64,000 bases of DNA from Thermohalobaculum sediminis (GCF_023487995.1 NZ_JAMFKN010000005.1:1-64000); one strand, 5' to 3'. Shown: positions 18,314-26,911, counted from the stretch's first letter. Made by a program: numbers and translations. Notes: generated by a model not told the origin, from the letters alone.

Positions 18314-19509
18314 ACGCCCCCCTGAACGCGGCCGTGAAGCCCATCGCGAACTCCATCGCCGCCATGGCGCCCGACCTTGCCGAATGGCGGCAGGATTTCC
18401 ACCGACACCCGGAGCTTGGCTACCACGAGCAACGCACCTCGGCGAAGGTAGCGGCGCTGTTGCGCGAGTTCGGCCTCGATCGGGTCGAGACCGGTATCGG
18501 CGTCACTGGCGTCGTTGGCGTGCTGCATGGCCGCGGGGGCCCGGGCGGCCCCGCCATCATGCTGCGCGCCGACATGGACGCCCTACCGATCCACGAGACG
18601 AGCGGCGTCGCCCATGAGAGCATCGAGCCTGGAAAGATGCATGCCTGCGGCCACGACGGCCACACCACCATGCTGCTGGGCGCGGCCAGGCATCTCGCGG
18701 CCACCCGAAACTTCGCCGGCACGGTCTATTTCTGCTTCCAGCCGGCCGAGGAGGGCGGCGCGGGCGCCAAGGCGATGCTGGACGACGGGCTGATGACGCG
18801 CTTCCCCGTCAGCCGCGTCTTCGGCATGCACAACTGGCCGGGCATGCCCGCCGGCCATTTCGCCTTGCAGGAAGGGCCGGTCCTCGCGGCCGCCGACGAA
18901 TTCACCATCACGATCACCGGCAAGGGCGGCCACGCCGCCAAGCCGCATCTGGCGCGCGACCCGATCGTCGCGGGCGCGGCGCTGGTCTCGGCGCTGCAGT
19001 CGATCGTGAGCCGCGTGGTCGACCCGCTCGAGCCCGCAGTGATCTCGATCACGCAGTTCCATGCCGGCTCGACCCATAACGTGATCCCCGAGAGCGCGAT
19101 TCTGATGGGCACGACGCGCACCTTCTCGGACGCGGTGCAGCGCCTCGTCCATGCCGAGATGGACCGCATCTGCGCCGAGACGGGGCGCAGCTTCGCGTGC
19201 GAGATCACGCTCGAGCGCTCGCAGACGCCCTATCCCGCGACCGTGAACAACCCCGAGGCCACCGATTTCACCGAGGCCGCGCTCAGGGACATCTTCGGCG
19301 ACGGCCGGGTGACGCGCGGCCATCCGCGCACCATGGGCGGCGAGGATTTCGCCTTCCTCAGCCGGGAGGTGCCGGGCTGCTTCGTGTTCATCGGCAACGG
19401 CGACAGCGCGCCGCTGCACCATCCGGCCTACGACTTCTCGGACGAGGCCGCGCCCGCCGGCGTCGCCTTCTGGTCGGGCCTCGTCGAGCGGGCGCTGCCG
19501 CTGGGGTGA
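18310..19509 (+). CDS. M20-family amidohydrolase (hippurate hydrolase-like)
   Basis: A 399-residue dinuclear-metal peptidase M20D protein. Metal ligands and catalytic residues are visible in MHACGHDGHTTMLLGAA (Cys-x-His-Asp-x-His), QPAEEGGAGAK (Glu pair) and MGGEDFAFLS. A dimerisation lid domain lies between. The family hydrolyses N-acyl amino acids such as hippurate or N-acetyl-diaminopimelate; the substrate is not determined here. The start is GTG, overlapping the previous stop (GTGA), with GAGGAG eight bases before it. Confidence 0.92.
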   Translation: MNAPLNAAVKPIANSIAAMAPDLAEWRQDFHRHPELGYHEQRTSAKVAALLREFGLDRVETGIGVTGVVGVLHGRGGPGGPAIMLRADMDALPIHETSGVAHESIEPGKMHACGHDGHTTMLLGAARHLAATRNFAGTVYFCFQPAEEGGAGAKAMLDDGLMTRFPVSRVFGMHNWPGMPAGHFALQEGPVLAAADEFTITITGKGGHAAKPHLARDPIVAGAALVSALQSIVSRVVDPLEPAVISITQFHAGSTHNVIPESAILMGTTRTFSDAVQRLVHAEMDRICAETGRSFACEITLERSQTPYPATVNNPEATDFTEAALRDIFGDGRVTRGHPRTMGGEDFAFLSREVPGCFVFIGNGDSAPLHHPAYDFSDEAAPAGVAFWSGLVERALPLG

Positions 19510-19514
19510 GTCTT

Positions 19515-19530
19515 CCACAGGCGCCTGTGG
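19515..19530. repeat. Perfect 16-bp palindrome between the M20 and YdcH-like genes
   Basis: CCACAGGCGCCTGTGG is fully self-complementary and is flanked by CTT and GGAAG, which extend the symmetry imperfectly. It lies 6 bp after the M20 stop. It could be a dimeric regulator site for the downstream YdcH-like gene or a short terminator stem without a T-run. I cannot tell which from the sequence. Confidence 0.5.
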
Positions 19531-19647
19531 GGAAGCCGGTAAATTCGGGGATAAGCCTCTATGACGCGATCGTTTTCGCGAGAGCCGTGACAGGCGTCGC
19601 GAATCCTGCTGTAGTCAAGCTGTCACATCGGCAACAGGAGGACGGAT

Positions 19648-19821
19648 ATGAGTCTCACCTCACATCTCGACCAACTCCGGCAGAAGCATCAGGCGCTCGA
19701 GAAGATGATCGAGGACGAACAGCGCCGACCGGGATCGGACCCGCTCACCATCGCCTCGCTCAAGCGCCAGAAACTGCACCTGAAGGACGAGATCACGAGG
19801 CTCTCTCCCGACTACCACTGA
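19648..19821 (+). CDS. YdcH-like small protein (DUF465)
   Basis: A 57-residue helical hairpin protein, MSLTSHLDQLRQKHQALEKM followed by a second charged helix KRQKLHLKDEITRL. This is the DUF465/YdcH pattern, common as a small abundant protein of unknown role in alphaproteobacteria. ACAGGAGGA sits immediately upstream of the ATG. It is followed within 14 bp by a strong intrinsic terminator, so it is probably a monocistronic transcript. Confidence 0.85.
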   Translation: MSLTSHLDQLRQKHQALEKMIEDEQRRPGSDPLTIASLKRQKLHLKDEITRLSPDYH

Positions 19822-19834
19822 GAGACGCACTTCC

Positions 19835-19862
19835 AAGGGCCGGGTAACCGGCCCTTTCGTTG
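19835..19862 (+). terminator. Rho-independent terminator after the YdcH-like gene
   Basis: A 9-bp perfect stem AAGGGCCGG / CCGGCCCTT closes a GTAA tetraloop (19844-19847) and is followed by TCGTTGT. The geometry is that of an intrinsic terminator and fits the end of the small upstream gene. Confidence 0.85.
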
Positions 19863-19997
19863 TCCCTGTCGGTGCGCGGCGTGGCCCGCAACATCGACGC
19901 GCGGAATCGTGCGTTTTGTGACCGTGATCCGCAATGCGTCGCGGCCCGTGCGCGGTTAACCTCGGTCGGCAATCGCCGATCAGAGCAGGAGCCCGAC

Positions 19998-20459
19998 ATG
20001 TCCCTTCCGAGCCTTGCCCGCCGTCTCGCGACGGGCGCGGCACTTGCGATCCTCGCATCCGCCCCCGCCCTCGCGGCCGACCTCGTGCGAGTGCCAAGCG
20101 CCCACCCGGTCGCCGAGACGGCCGACCGCCTCGTCGCCGCCGTCGAAGCCGCGGGCGCGAAGGTCTTCGCCCGGATCGATCACGCCGGGGGCGCGAAGTC
20201 GGTCGGGGTCGATATCCCCGCGAACCAGATGGTGATATTCGGCAATCCCGCGCTCGGGACCGGGGTGATCAAGGACGCGCCGGGCGCCGGGCTCGACCTG
20301 CCGCTCAGGGTGCAGGTGCTCGACGAGGGTGGCGCGACGGTGCTGATCTATCACGACCCCGCGCAACTGGCGGCCGATCATGGCCTGCCCGCAGATCACC
20401 CCGTGATCGCCAAGATGGCCGGCGCGCTCGCCGGCCTCACCGGCAAGGCGGCGCAATAG
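19998..20459 (+). CDS. Exported DUF302 family protein
   Basis: A 153-residue protein with a clear signal peptide (RRLATGAALAILASAPALAA) followed by a DUF302 domain. Conserved features are the start of the domain (SAHPVAETADRL), FARIDHAGGAKSVG, MVIFGNPALGTGV, DLPLRVQVL and a YHDP motif. DUF302 proteins occur in thiosulfate- and metal-related contexts, but the biochemical role is not settled. It converges on the glutamine amidotransferase gene. Confidence 0.9.
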   Translation: MSLPSLARRLATGAALAILASAPALAADLVRVPSAHPVAETADRLVAAVEAAGAKVFARIDHAGGAKSVGVDIPANQMVIFGNPALGTGVIKDAPGAGLDLPLRVQVLDEGGATVLIYHDPAQLAADHGLPADHPVIAKMAGALAGLTGKAAQ

Positions 20460-20520
20460 CCGCGGCGCGGCAGGGCCGGGCACGCCTCCGCTCCGGCGCG
20501 CCGCCCGCGTCGTGCATGGC

Positions 20521-20607
20521 ACCTGCCCGCAGGTCCGGAGTCTTCGGACGCCACGAGGCGTGTTGCATGGCAATCGGATGGATGCGCGTTCGCGCGTGAC
20601 AACACGC
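20521..20607. repeat. Cluster of inverted repeats between convergent genes
   Basis: Within the 174-bp gap between DUF302 and the amidotransferase there are three inverted repeats. ACCTGCCCGCAGGT lies at 20521-20534. GTCCG and CGGAC flank seven bases directly after it. GCGTGTTG (20558-20565) pairs with CAACACGC (20600-20607) around a CGCGTTCGCGCG core. No T-run follows, but the position between two converging genes suggests a two-way, possibly Rho-assisted, transcription end. Confidence 0.4.
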
Positions 20608-20633
20608 GACGCGCCCGCGGCCGGGCACCGCGC

Positions 20634-21380
20634 TCAGGCCGCCTTCGCGCCCCGCCTGCGGGCGAAGGCCTCGAGATAGTTCACGCACCAGCGCGCGAAA
20701 TCGTCGGCATGGACCGGGCTGCCATTGCTAGCCATGGCGCGCTCGGCCTCCTCCTCGGTGAAGCGCTCGCCCTTGCCGAGGACGATGAGGTCGTAGCCGT
20801 ACTCGCGGTCGAACTCGGGATGCGGCTGGATCGAGATCGCGTCCGGCACCTCCGGGTCGCCATAGGCGACGAAGGCGTGTTCGCAGAACGGCGAGGTCGC
20901 CAGCCGCGTGGCGTCCGGCGGCAGCGCAACCACCTGGTCCTGGTGGATCGCGTGGAAGGCAAGGCGCGCGGGCGCGTCCGCCATCCAGCCGGGGCGGCGG
21001 ATCACCTCGTATTCCTGCACGCCGATCCCCCAGCCCTTCTCGGACTTCACGGCCTTGCCGCCCAGCGCCTCGGCTAGGATCTGGTGGCCGAAGCAGATCC
21101 CGATCATCGGCCGCCCGGCCTTGCGCGCGGCGCACAGGAACTCCTTGAGCGGCCCGATCCACGGCAGATCGTCATAGACCCCGTGGCGCGAGCCGGTGAT
21201 CAGCCAGGCGTCGCATTCCTCGGGGCTTGCGGGCAGCACGCCGTCAACGACCGGGTAGGCCCGGAACTTAAGCCCGGGCCCGGCAAGGCCCAGCAACCGC
21301 TCGAACATCGGCGGGTAGGCGCCGTGCTTCTCTACCAGCGCCTCGTTGACCTTTCCGGTCTCGAGAATCCCGATCAGCAT
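20634..21380 (-). CDS. Type 1 glutamine amidotransferase (GuaA-like/GATase1)
   Basis: A 248-residue class I glutamine amidotransferase. The nucleophilic Cys is in GRPMIGICFGHQILAEALGG at about residue 95, and the His is in QPHPEFDREYG. The oxyanion region is LITGSRHGVYDD. It has no synthetase domain, so it is a free-standing member like those annotated GMP synthase-like. Such proteins may act on gamma-glutamyl compounds; the substrate is unknown. Confidence 0.88.
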   Translation of the reverse strand: MLIGILETGKVNEALVEKHGAYPPMFERLLGLAGPGLKFRAYPVVDGVLPASPEECDAWLITGSRHGVYDDLPWIGPLKEFLCAARKAGRPMIGICFGHQILAEALGGKAVKSEKGWGIGVQEYEVIRRPGWMADAPARLAFHAIHQDQVVALPPDATRLATSPFCEHAFVAYGDPEVPDAISIQPHPEFDREYGYDLIVLGKGERFTEEEAERAMASNGSPVHADDFARWCVNYLEAFARRRGAKAA

Positions 21381-21444
21381 CCTTCAGCCTCCGCCGTCAC
21401 CTGCGGCGGGAACATAGGCGAGCGTGCGGGTGCGGGGAAGGGGG

Positions 21445-22392
21445 TCAGCGCGGGAAGGGCCGCAGATCGAAGCCCGTCCCCAAGGCCGAGAGCGACTCCA
21501 CCTCCCCCCGCAGCCAGTCGAGGAAGGTCGCGATTCTCGGCTCGCTCTCGGCGCCCTTGCGGCATACGAAGTAATACTTGCCGGGCGTCAGCAGCCCGAC
21601 CCTGATCGGCGCGACCAGCCGCCCGGCCGCGAGGTCGCGCTCGACCAGCGTGGCGCGCGACAGCGCGACCCCCGCACCCGCGACGGCCGCGTCGATCGCA
21701 TGCCCCGCGTCCGAGAAATGCGTCCCCCGGGCCGGCGCCGGCGCGGATCCGGCCCCGGCGGCGGCGAGCCAGTGCGCAAGCTCGACCGCGGGGCGGATGA
21801 TGGCAAGGCTGTCGTCGTGGAGCAGCGGCTCGCGCAGGATGTCGCGCGGGCCCTCGATCCGGGCGGCGACGGCGGGGGCCGCCACGGGGACCACCCAGTC
21901 CTCGATCAGGAGTTCGCAGTAGTTCGCCTCGTCCGGCGCGGGCGTGTAGCGGATCGCGGCGTCGATCTCGTCGCGCTCGAGATCCATCAGCCGCAGCGAC
22001 GCCACGAAGCGCAGCTCGATCTCGGGATGCCTCTCGGCGAAGCCGAAGAAGCGTGGCGCCAGCCACTTGGCCGTGAAGGCGGGGCCCGCCGTCACCGTCA
22101 GCGCCCGCGCGCCCTTCTGCCGCTCGACGGAGCGCACCGCCTCGATCATCTCGCGGAACGCCGAGGCAAGGCCCGGTTGCAAGGCGCGTCCGGCCTCGGT
22201 CAGTTCGACCGCGCGGTTGAGGCGCCGGAACAGCGCGACGCCGAGGTGTTCCTCCAGGCTCTTGATCTGGTAGCTGAGCGCGGCCGGGGTGACGAACAAC
22301 TCCTCCGCCGCCTTGGAGAAACTCAGATGGCGGCTCGCGGCCTCGAAGGCGCGCAGCGCGGTCAGGGGCGGGAGGCGGCTGAGTTCGGACAA
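21445..22392 (-). CDS. LysR-family transcriptional regulator (GcvA-like)
   Basis: A 315-residue LysR regulator. The N-terminal winged helix is SRLPPLTALRAFEAASRHLS with the recognition helix ELFVTPAALSYQIKSLEEHL, and a periplasmic-binding-like effector domain follows. The N-terminus matches the GcvA group. No ATG is available: the start is a TTG at 22392 preceded by AAGGT, placing SELSRLPPL at residues 2-10 as in relatives. It is divergent from a small unknown gene, a likely target, across 114 bp. The effector is unknown. Confidence 0.88.
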   Translation of the reverse strand: MSELSRLPPLTALRAFEAASRHLSFSKAAEELFVTPAALSYQIKSLEEHLGVALFRRLNRAVELTEAGRALQPGLASAFREMIEAVRSVERQKGARALTVTAGPAFTAKWLAPRFFGFAERHPEIELRFVASLRLMDLERDEIDAAIRYTPAPDEANYCELLIEDWVVPVAAPAVAARIEGPRDILREPLLHDDSLAIIRPAVELAHWLAAAGAGSAPAPARGTHFSDAGHAIDAAVAGAGVALSRATLVERDLAAGRLVAPIRVGLLTPGKYYFVCRKGAESEPRIATFLDWLRGEVESLSALGTGFDLRPFPR

Positions 22393-22506
22393 GTTTACCT
22401 TAACCGAAGATCCGGAATTCCTCGTTTGTCGGGGGGAAAAATACTTCGCATATTGGATCGCATCAAGGGCATCCCGCCCTGACCGATTAAAGGGAGCTTG
22501 ACGATC

Positions 22507-22692
22507 ATGTCGCTGCATGACGAGATCGACATCAGCCGCATCGACCTCGACGCCGCCTATCGGGCCGCGCGCGAGCGGGGCATGGCCGAGCGCGCCCGCG
22601 TCGCCCGCGAGCTTGCCCGCGCGGCGGTGGCCGGGGTGCGCCGCCTCTTCACCGCACCCGAGGCCACGGGAAACCCGTGCGAGGCCTGCTGA
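22507..22692 (+). CDS. Small unknown protein divergent from the LysR gene
   Basis: A 61-residue, Ala/Arg-rich, probably helical protein that starts MSLHDEIDISRIDLDAAYRA and ends NPCEAC with two Cys. GGGAGC lies upstream of the ATG region. It does not show the DUF1127 signature that many small alphaproteobacterial proteins have, and I do not recognise a family. A strong hairpin follows within 30 bp. Its position divergent from a LysR gene suggests regulated expression. Confidence 0.5.
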   Translation: MSLHDEIDISRIDLDAAYRAARERGMAERARVARELARAAVAGVRRLFTAPEATGNPCEAC

Positions 22693-22708
22693 CAGGCGCG
22701 CGGCCAAG

Positions 22709-22748
22709 AAAATGGAACGGCCGGCTGCCCGAGGGGGCTGCCGGCCGC
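22709..22748 (-). terminator. Hairpin terminator for phaB (probably two-way)
   Basis: The arms CGGCCGGC (22718-22725) and GCCGGCCG (22740-22747) pair, with a further CCC/GGG inner stem. Read on the minus strand the stem is followed by TTCCATTTTCTT, as expected for an intrinsic terminator of phaB. It may also stop transcription of the small gene converging from the other side. Confidence 0.75.
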
Positions 22749-22769
22749 TCGAGCGTCCGAGCGATGGCG

Positions 22770-23495
22770 TCAGCCGAAGAACTGCCCGCCATTCGCCGAG
22801 ATGGTCGAGCCGGTGATGAAGCCCGCATCGTCCGACGCGAGGAACACCACGCAGCGCGCGATCTCCTTGGGCTCGCCGAGGCGGCCCACCGGGATCTGCG
22901 GAATGATGCGCTCGTTCAGCACCTTCTCGTCGATGGCGCGGACCATGTCGGTGCCGATATAGCCCGGGCAGATCGCGTTGACGGTGATGCCGGCGCGCGC
23001 GCCCTCCTGCGCCAGCGCCCGGGTGATGCCGATGTCGCCCGCCTTGGCGGCCGAGTAGTTCGCCTGGCCCGCCTGGCCCTTCTGGCCGTTGACCGAGCTG
23101 ATGTTGACGACCCGGCCGAACTTGCGGTCGCGCATGCCCGACCAGACCTGGTGGGTCATGTTGAAAACGCCATTGAGGTTGGTCGAGATCACCTCGTTCC
23201 ACTGCTCGGGCGTCATGCGGTGGAACATCGCGTCACGGGTGATGCCGGCATTGTTCACCAGCACCTCGACCGGGCCGAGATCGGCCTCGACCTTGGCGAC
23301 GCCAGCCTTGCAGGCCTCGTAGTCGGCGACCGACCACTTGTAGGTCGGGATACCGGTCTCGGCGGTGAAGGCCTTCGCGGCCTCGTCATTGCCGGCATAG
23401 TTGGCAGCGACCGTGTAGCCCGCCGCCTTGAGCGCCACCGAGATGGCGGCCCCGATGCCGCGCGAGCCCCCCGTGACCAGTGCAATGCGTCCCAT
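22770..23495 (-). CDS. phaB: Acetoacetyl-CoA reductase PhaB
   Basis: A 241-residue short-chain dehydrogenase that reduces acetoacetyl-CoA to (R)-3-hydroxybutyryl-CoA. The nucleotide-binding loop is TGGSRGIG, the Asn is in NNAGITRDAMFHRM, and the catalytic Ser-Tyr-Lys lies in ISSVNGQKGQAGQANYSAAK. The substrate-binding QAGQ and PGYIGTDMV segments are those of PhaB rather than FabG. It follows phaA by 77 bp on the same strand and ends at a hairpin terminator. Confidence 0.95.
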   Translation of the reverse strand: MGRIALVTGGSRGIGAAISVALKAAGYTVAANYAGNDEAAKAFTAETGIPTYKWSVADYEACKAGVAKVEADLGPVEVLVNNAGITRDAMFHRMTPEQWNEVISTNLNGVFNMTHQVWSGMRDRKFGRVVNISSVNGQKGQAGQANYSAAKAGDIGITRALAQEGARAGITVNAICPGYIGTDMVRAIDEKVLNERIIPQIPVGRLGEPKEIARCVVFLASDDAGFITGSTISANGGQFFG

Positions 23496-23572
23496 GATGT
23501 TTCCTCCTGTCCAACCGTTCCGTCAGATCGATGCGATGGGCCCGCGCCACCAGGGGCGCGGGCGAAATCCGC

Positions 23573-24748
23573 TCAGGGCCGCTCGACGCACATGGCGACG
23601 CCCATGCCGCCGCCGATGCAGAGCGTGGCAAGCCCGCGCTTCGCCCCGCGCCGCTTCATCTCGAAGAGGAGCGTGTTGAGCACCCGGCAGCCCGAGGCGC
23701 CGATCGGGTGGCCAATGGCGATGGCCCCGCCGTTCACGTTCACGATCGCCGGGTCCCAGCCCATGTCCTTGTTGACCGCGCAGGCCTGCGCCGCGAAGGC
23801 CTCGTTCGCCTCGACGAGTTCGAGGTCGCCGACCTTCCAGCCCGCCTTCTCGAGCGCGCGGCGCGAGGCGGGAATGGGCCCCGTGCCCATGATCTTGGGA
23901 TCCACGCCCGCGGTCGCGTAGCTGACGATGCGGGCGAGCGGCTCGATGCCGCGGCGTTCGGCCTCCTCGGCGGTCATGAGCAGGGTCACCGCCGCGCCGT
24001 CATTGATTCCCGAGGCGTTGCCCGCGGTCACCGTGCCGTCCTTCTCGAAGGCGGGCCTGAGCTTCTGCATGCCGTCGAGGGTCGCGCCATGGCGGATGTA
24101 TTCGTCGTCCTCGACCACGGTGTCGCCCTTGCGGCCCTTGACGGTGACGGATGCGATCTCGTCCTTGAACCGGCCGGCCTTCTGCGCGGCCTCGGCCTTG
24201 TTCTGGCTGGCGAGCGCGAAGGCGTCCTGCTCGTCGCGGCCGATCTGCCACTGGCGCGCCACGTTCTCGGCGGTCGTGCCCATGTGGTAGCCGTTGAAGG
24301 CGTCCCACAGCCCGTCGCGGATCATCGTGTCGATGAACTTGACGTCGCCCATCTTGGTGCCCGCGCGCAGATAGGCGGCGTGGGTCGAGAGCGACATGCT
24401 TTCCTGCCCGCCGGCGACCACGATCGCGGCGTCGCCCAGCATGATGTGCTGCGCGCCCAACGCGACCGCCCTGAGGCCCGAGCCGCAGACCTGGTTGATC
24501 CCCCAGGCGGCCGAGCCCTCCGGCAGGCCGGCCGCGATATGCGCCTGGCGCGCCGGGTTCTGGCCCTGAGCCGCCGTCAGCACCTGGCCGAGGATGGTCT
24601 CGGACACGTCCTGCGCCTCGACGCCCGCGCGCGCGAGCGCCGCGCGAATGGCGACGGCGCCCAGCTCGTGCGCGGGCACGCTCGCGAAGGCGCCGTTGAA
24701 GCTGCCCACCGGCGTCCGCGCGGCCGAGGCGATCACGATGTTGGTCAT
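23573..24748 (-). CDS. phaA: Acetyl-CoA C-acetyltransferase PhaA
   Basis: A 391-residue biosynthetic thiolase that condenses two acetyl-CoA. The acyl-accepting Cys is in [14 protein letters not shown] at about residue 88. The His is in [14 protein letters not shown], and the second active Cys is in [11 protein letters not shown] at the C-terminus. It is the first gene of phaA-phaB and is divergent from phaR. The product feeds both polymer synthesis and, through PhaB, the ethylmalonyl-CoA pathway to which the mcd product belongs. Confidence 0.95.
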   Translation of the reverse strand: MTNIVIASAARTPVGSFNGAFASVPAHELGAVAIRAALARAGVEAQDVSETILGQVLTAAQGQNPARQAHIAAGLPEGSAAWGINQVCGSGLRAVALGAQHIMLGDAAIVVAGGQESMSLSTHAAYLRAGTKMGDVKFIDTMIRDGLWDAFNGYHMGTTAENVARQWQIGRDEQDAFALASQNKAEAAQKAGRFKDEIASVTVKGRKGDTVVEDDEYIRHGATLDGMQKLRPAFEKDGTVTAGNASGINDGAAVTLLMTAEEAERRGIEPLARIVSYATAGVDPKIMGTGPIPASRRALEKAGWKVGDLELVEANEAFAAQACAVNKDMGWDPAIVNVNGGAIAIGHPIGASGCRVLNTLLFEMKRRGAKRGLATLCIGGGMGVAMCVERP

Positions 24749-24828
24749 GGGCCTTTCCCTTTCTCCCCTGGCGTGAGGCGCCTCTCTGCGGCGCCTTGGG
24801 GCGTTGTCTTGCACGTCCTCCGCGTTCG

Positions 24829-24903
24829 GCACAATGCGACAATTGTGCGGTGCACAATAACGATTCTGCCGTTGCGGCGCCGCATTGCGGTCTGCCGCCG
24901 CAG
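24829..24903. promoter_or_regulatory. Candidate PhaR operators between phaA and phaR
   Basis: The 294-bp phaA/phaR intergenic region is rich in TGC/GCA words. A perfect inverted repeat TTGTGC-GGT-GCACAA spans 24843-24857, and another GCACAA half-site lies at 24829-24834. CTGC-CGCC-GCAG spans 24892-24903. Further TTGC/TGCAA words continue to about 25000. PhaR proteins of Paracoccus and Rhodobacter are reported to bind TGC/GCA-type inverted sequences, so these are plausible autoregulatory and phaAB control sites. Assignment is inference. Confidence 0.55.
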
Positions 24904-25042
24904 GATGCAACGCCCTCCGCCCGGGGGCAATGGCAAGCTCGCGCCGCGCCGCAGTTTCGCATCTGCAACGAAGTGTTGCCCTCGCCGTTGCGGGATGCAA
25001 GATTGGCCCGGTTCGCGCGCGAATTGAGGGAGGAAGGCGCTC

Positions 25043-25681
25043 GTGTCTGCAGCAGAGAAGGAAGAGCCGGCGGCGACCGAGCGCGTGATCATCAAGAAGT
25101 ACGCCAACCGCCGCCTCTACAACACGGCGCGCAGTTCCTACGTCACGCTCGACGACCTCGCGAAGATGGTGCGCGAGGGGCAGGACTTCGCCGTCTTCGA
25201 CGCCAAGACAGGCGAGGACATCACCCGCTCGGTCCTCACGCAGATCATCTTCGAGGAGGAGGCCAAGGGGCGCAGCATGCTGCCCACGAACTTCCTGCGC
25301 CAGCTGATCCGCCTCTATGGCGATGCGTTGCAGTCGGTGGTGCCGGGGTATCTCGACGCCTCGATGGACGCCTTCGCGAAGAACCAGGAGCGGATGCGCG
25401 CGGCCTTTGCCGCCAATCCCGCGATGCAGAATTTCGAGGCCCTCACCCGCTCGAACATGGAGTTCTTCGAGCAGGCGATGCGCATGTTCAACCCGTTCGG
25501 CGCGGCGCAGCAGGGCCGTGGCGGGGCCGAGGGAGCGCCGCCGCAGGGCCCGCGCCCGGTGCCCGACGCCGAGGAGCGCCGGGCCGGCACGGGCACGATC
25601 AGCGAGGATCTCGACGCCCTGCAACGGCAGTTGCGCGAGATGCAGGCGCAGCTCGAGAAGCTCACGCGCGGCAAGGGCTGA
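25043..25681 (+). CDS. phaR: Polyhydroxyalkanoate synthesis repressor PhaR
   Basis: A 212-residue regulator. The N-terminal PHB/PHA-accumulation DNA-binding domain is [20 protein letters not shown] followed by [14 protein letters not shown] second domain begins [16 protein letters not shown] and runs through [15 protein letters not shown] Gly/Pro-rich stretch leads to a coiled-coil tail ([18 protein letters not shown]). PhaR binds both DNA and PHA granules and represses phasin genes until polymer appears. The start is GTG with GGAGGAAGG before it. Confidence 0.95.
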   Translation: MSAAEKEEPAATERVIIKKYANRRLYNTARSSYVTLDDLAKMVREGQDFAVFDAKTGEDITRSVLTQIIFEEEAKGRSMLPTNFLRQLIRLYGDALQSVVPGYLDASMDAFAKNQERMRAAFAANPAMQNFEALTRSNMEFFEQAMRMFNPFGAAQQGRGGAEGAPPQGPRPVPDAEERRAGTGTISEDLDALQRQLREMQAQLEKLTRGKG

Positions 25682-25723
25682 GGCGAGGCGCGCCTCCCGC
25701 GTCTCCGGCGCCGCTTCCGGCGG

Positions 25724-26911
25724 TCAGCCGTAGAGACCGAAGCGCGTCGGGGTGCCCTCCGTGACATGCGACGTGGACAGCTCGTCCGGCGCCGCGTCCG
25801 GCGGGGCGATCAGGCGGCCCTGCGCATGGGATGCGCCGGCCCGCGACAGCCACTCGGCATCGGCCTGCCGCTCGACCCCCGTGGCGACGATCATCAGATC
25901 GGCGGCGCGGGCCAGGGTGATGCGATCGCGCAGCCGGATCTGCCGCACCGGCTCGTCGACGATGCCGTGGCAGAGCTCCGGCGCGAGCTTGACGATGTCG
26001 ACATGGAAGCTGCGCAGCTCCGCGGCGGTCAACGGGCTCTGGCCGTAGCGGTCGAGCGCGAGGGCCGCGCCGCTGCGGCGCACCGCTGCCATGAAGCCCC
26101 CCGCCAGCGCCGGCTCGGCAACGAGGTCGCGCTCGGACAGCTCGACGATCAGCCGGTCGCCGAGGCTGAGATCCACCGCGCAGCGCGCGGTGAGCATGCC
26201 AAGCCAGCCGGGGTCCTCCATGGTCTGCCGCGAGACATTGACCGACAGGCGCGCGGCGGGGTTGACCGCCATCAACTCGAGCGCGCGCTCAAGCGCCAGG
26301 CGGTCCAGCGCCGGCGCCTGGCCCGCCTCGATCAGGCTGGGCATGAAGCGTGCCGCCTCGACCGGCGCCGAGCCGGCATTGGGCAGGCGCGCGAGGCATT
26401 CGAGGAAGGCGGCGGCCCGTCCGCTGCCGTCGATCCGGCGGACCGCCTGGAAGGCGAAGGTGACGCGGCCGGCCTCGAGGTCGCGCAGCGCCGCCTCGCC
26501 GATGTCGGGCCCCGCAGCGTCGCCCGCGGTTGCCGGGACGATCCGGCAGCGGCCGCGCCCGGCGCGTCGCGCGTCGCCCAGCGCGCGCTCGGCGGTGGGA
26601 CCCAGCAGCGGCAGCGCTGCGGTGTCGGCGACGGCGCAGCCGGCCGAGACGGTGACGAAGAGCCTGCCGGCCGGGGTATCGAGGCCGTCGCGCGCGACCA
26701 GTCGCTGAAGATGGCGGGCCGTCATGCGGATCCCCTCGAGATCGGCGCCGGGCAGGCTCACCGCCAGCTTGCCGCGCCCGGGGCTCCAGAAGCCCGCCTG
26801 GGCGGCGAGCGCGGGCATCACGCGCTCCTCGACCGCATGCAGGATCCCGCGTGCCGCCTGCTCGCCGAACAGCGCCTCGTAGGACGGGAAGTCGTCGATT
26901 TCGAGCAGCAC
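25724..26911 (-). CDS. Degenerate GGDEF/EAL-domain protein
   Basis: A 395-residue protein with a remnant diguanylate cyclase domain (EIDDFPSYEALFGEQAAR; the GGDEF motif position reads SPGRGKLAVSLPGA) and a C-terminal EAL-like domain. The EAL signature is ECL; NVSRQ and ELSERD remain; the DDFG loop is LDRYG, and VAEGVE is VATGVE. Loss of these metal ligands argues against c-di-GMP hydrolysis and for a binding or scaffold role. The GTG start falls inside the first domain, and the same frame continues upstream without a usable start, so the gene is probably 5'-truncated by a frameshift (see 26912-27203). It converges on phaR. Confidence 0.75.
   Translation of the reverse strand: MLLEIDDFPSYEALFGEQAARGILHAVEERVMPALAAQAGFWSPGRGKLAVSLPGADLEGIRMTARHLQRLVARDGLDTPAGRLFVTVSAGCAVADTAALPLLGPTAERALGDARRAGRGRCRIVPATAGDAAGPDIGEAALRDLEAGRVTFAFQAVRRIDGSGRAAAFLECLARLPNAGSAPVEAARFMPSLIEAGQAPALDRLALERALELMAVNPAARLSVNVSRQTMEDPGWLGMLTARCAVDLSLGDRLIVELSERDLVAEPALAGGFMAAVRRSGAALALDRYGQSPLTAAELRSFHVDIVKLAPELCHGIVDEPVRQIRLRDRITLARAADLMIVATGVERQADAEWLSRAGASHAQGRLIAPPDAAPDELSTSHVTEGTPTRFGLYG

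Noticed and set aside
19515-19560. Possible replication origin with DnaA-like boxes (TTCCACAG, GGGATAAG)
   Set aside because: The words differ from TTATCCACA at two or more positions, there is no AT-rich unwinding region, and no origin-linked genes are nearby.
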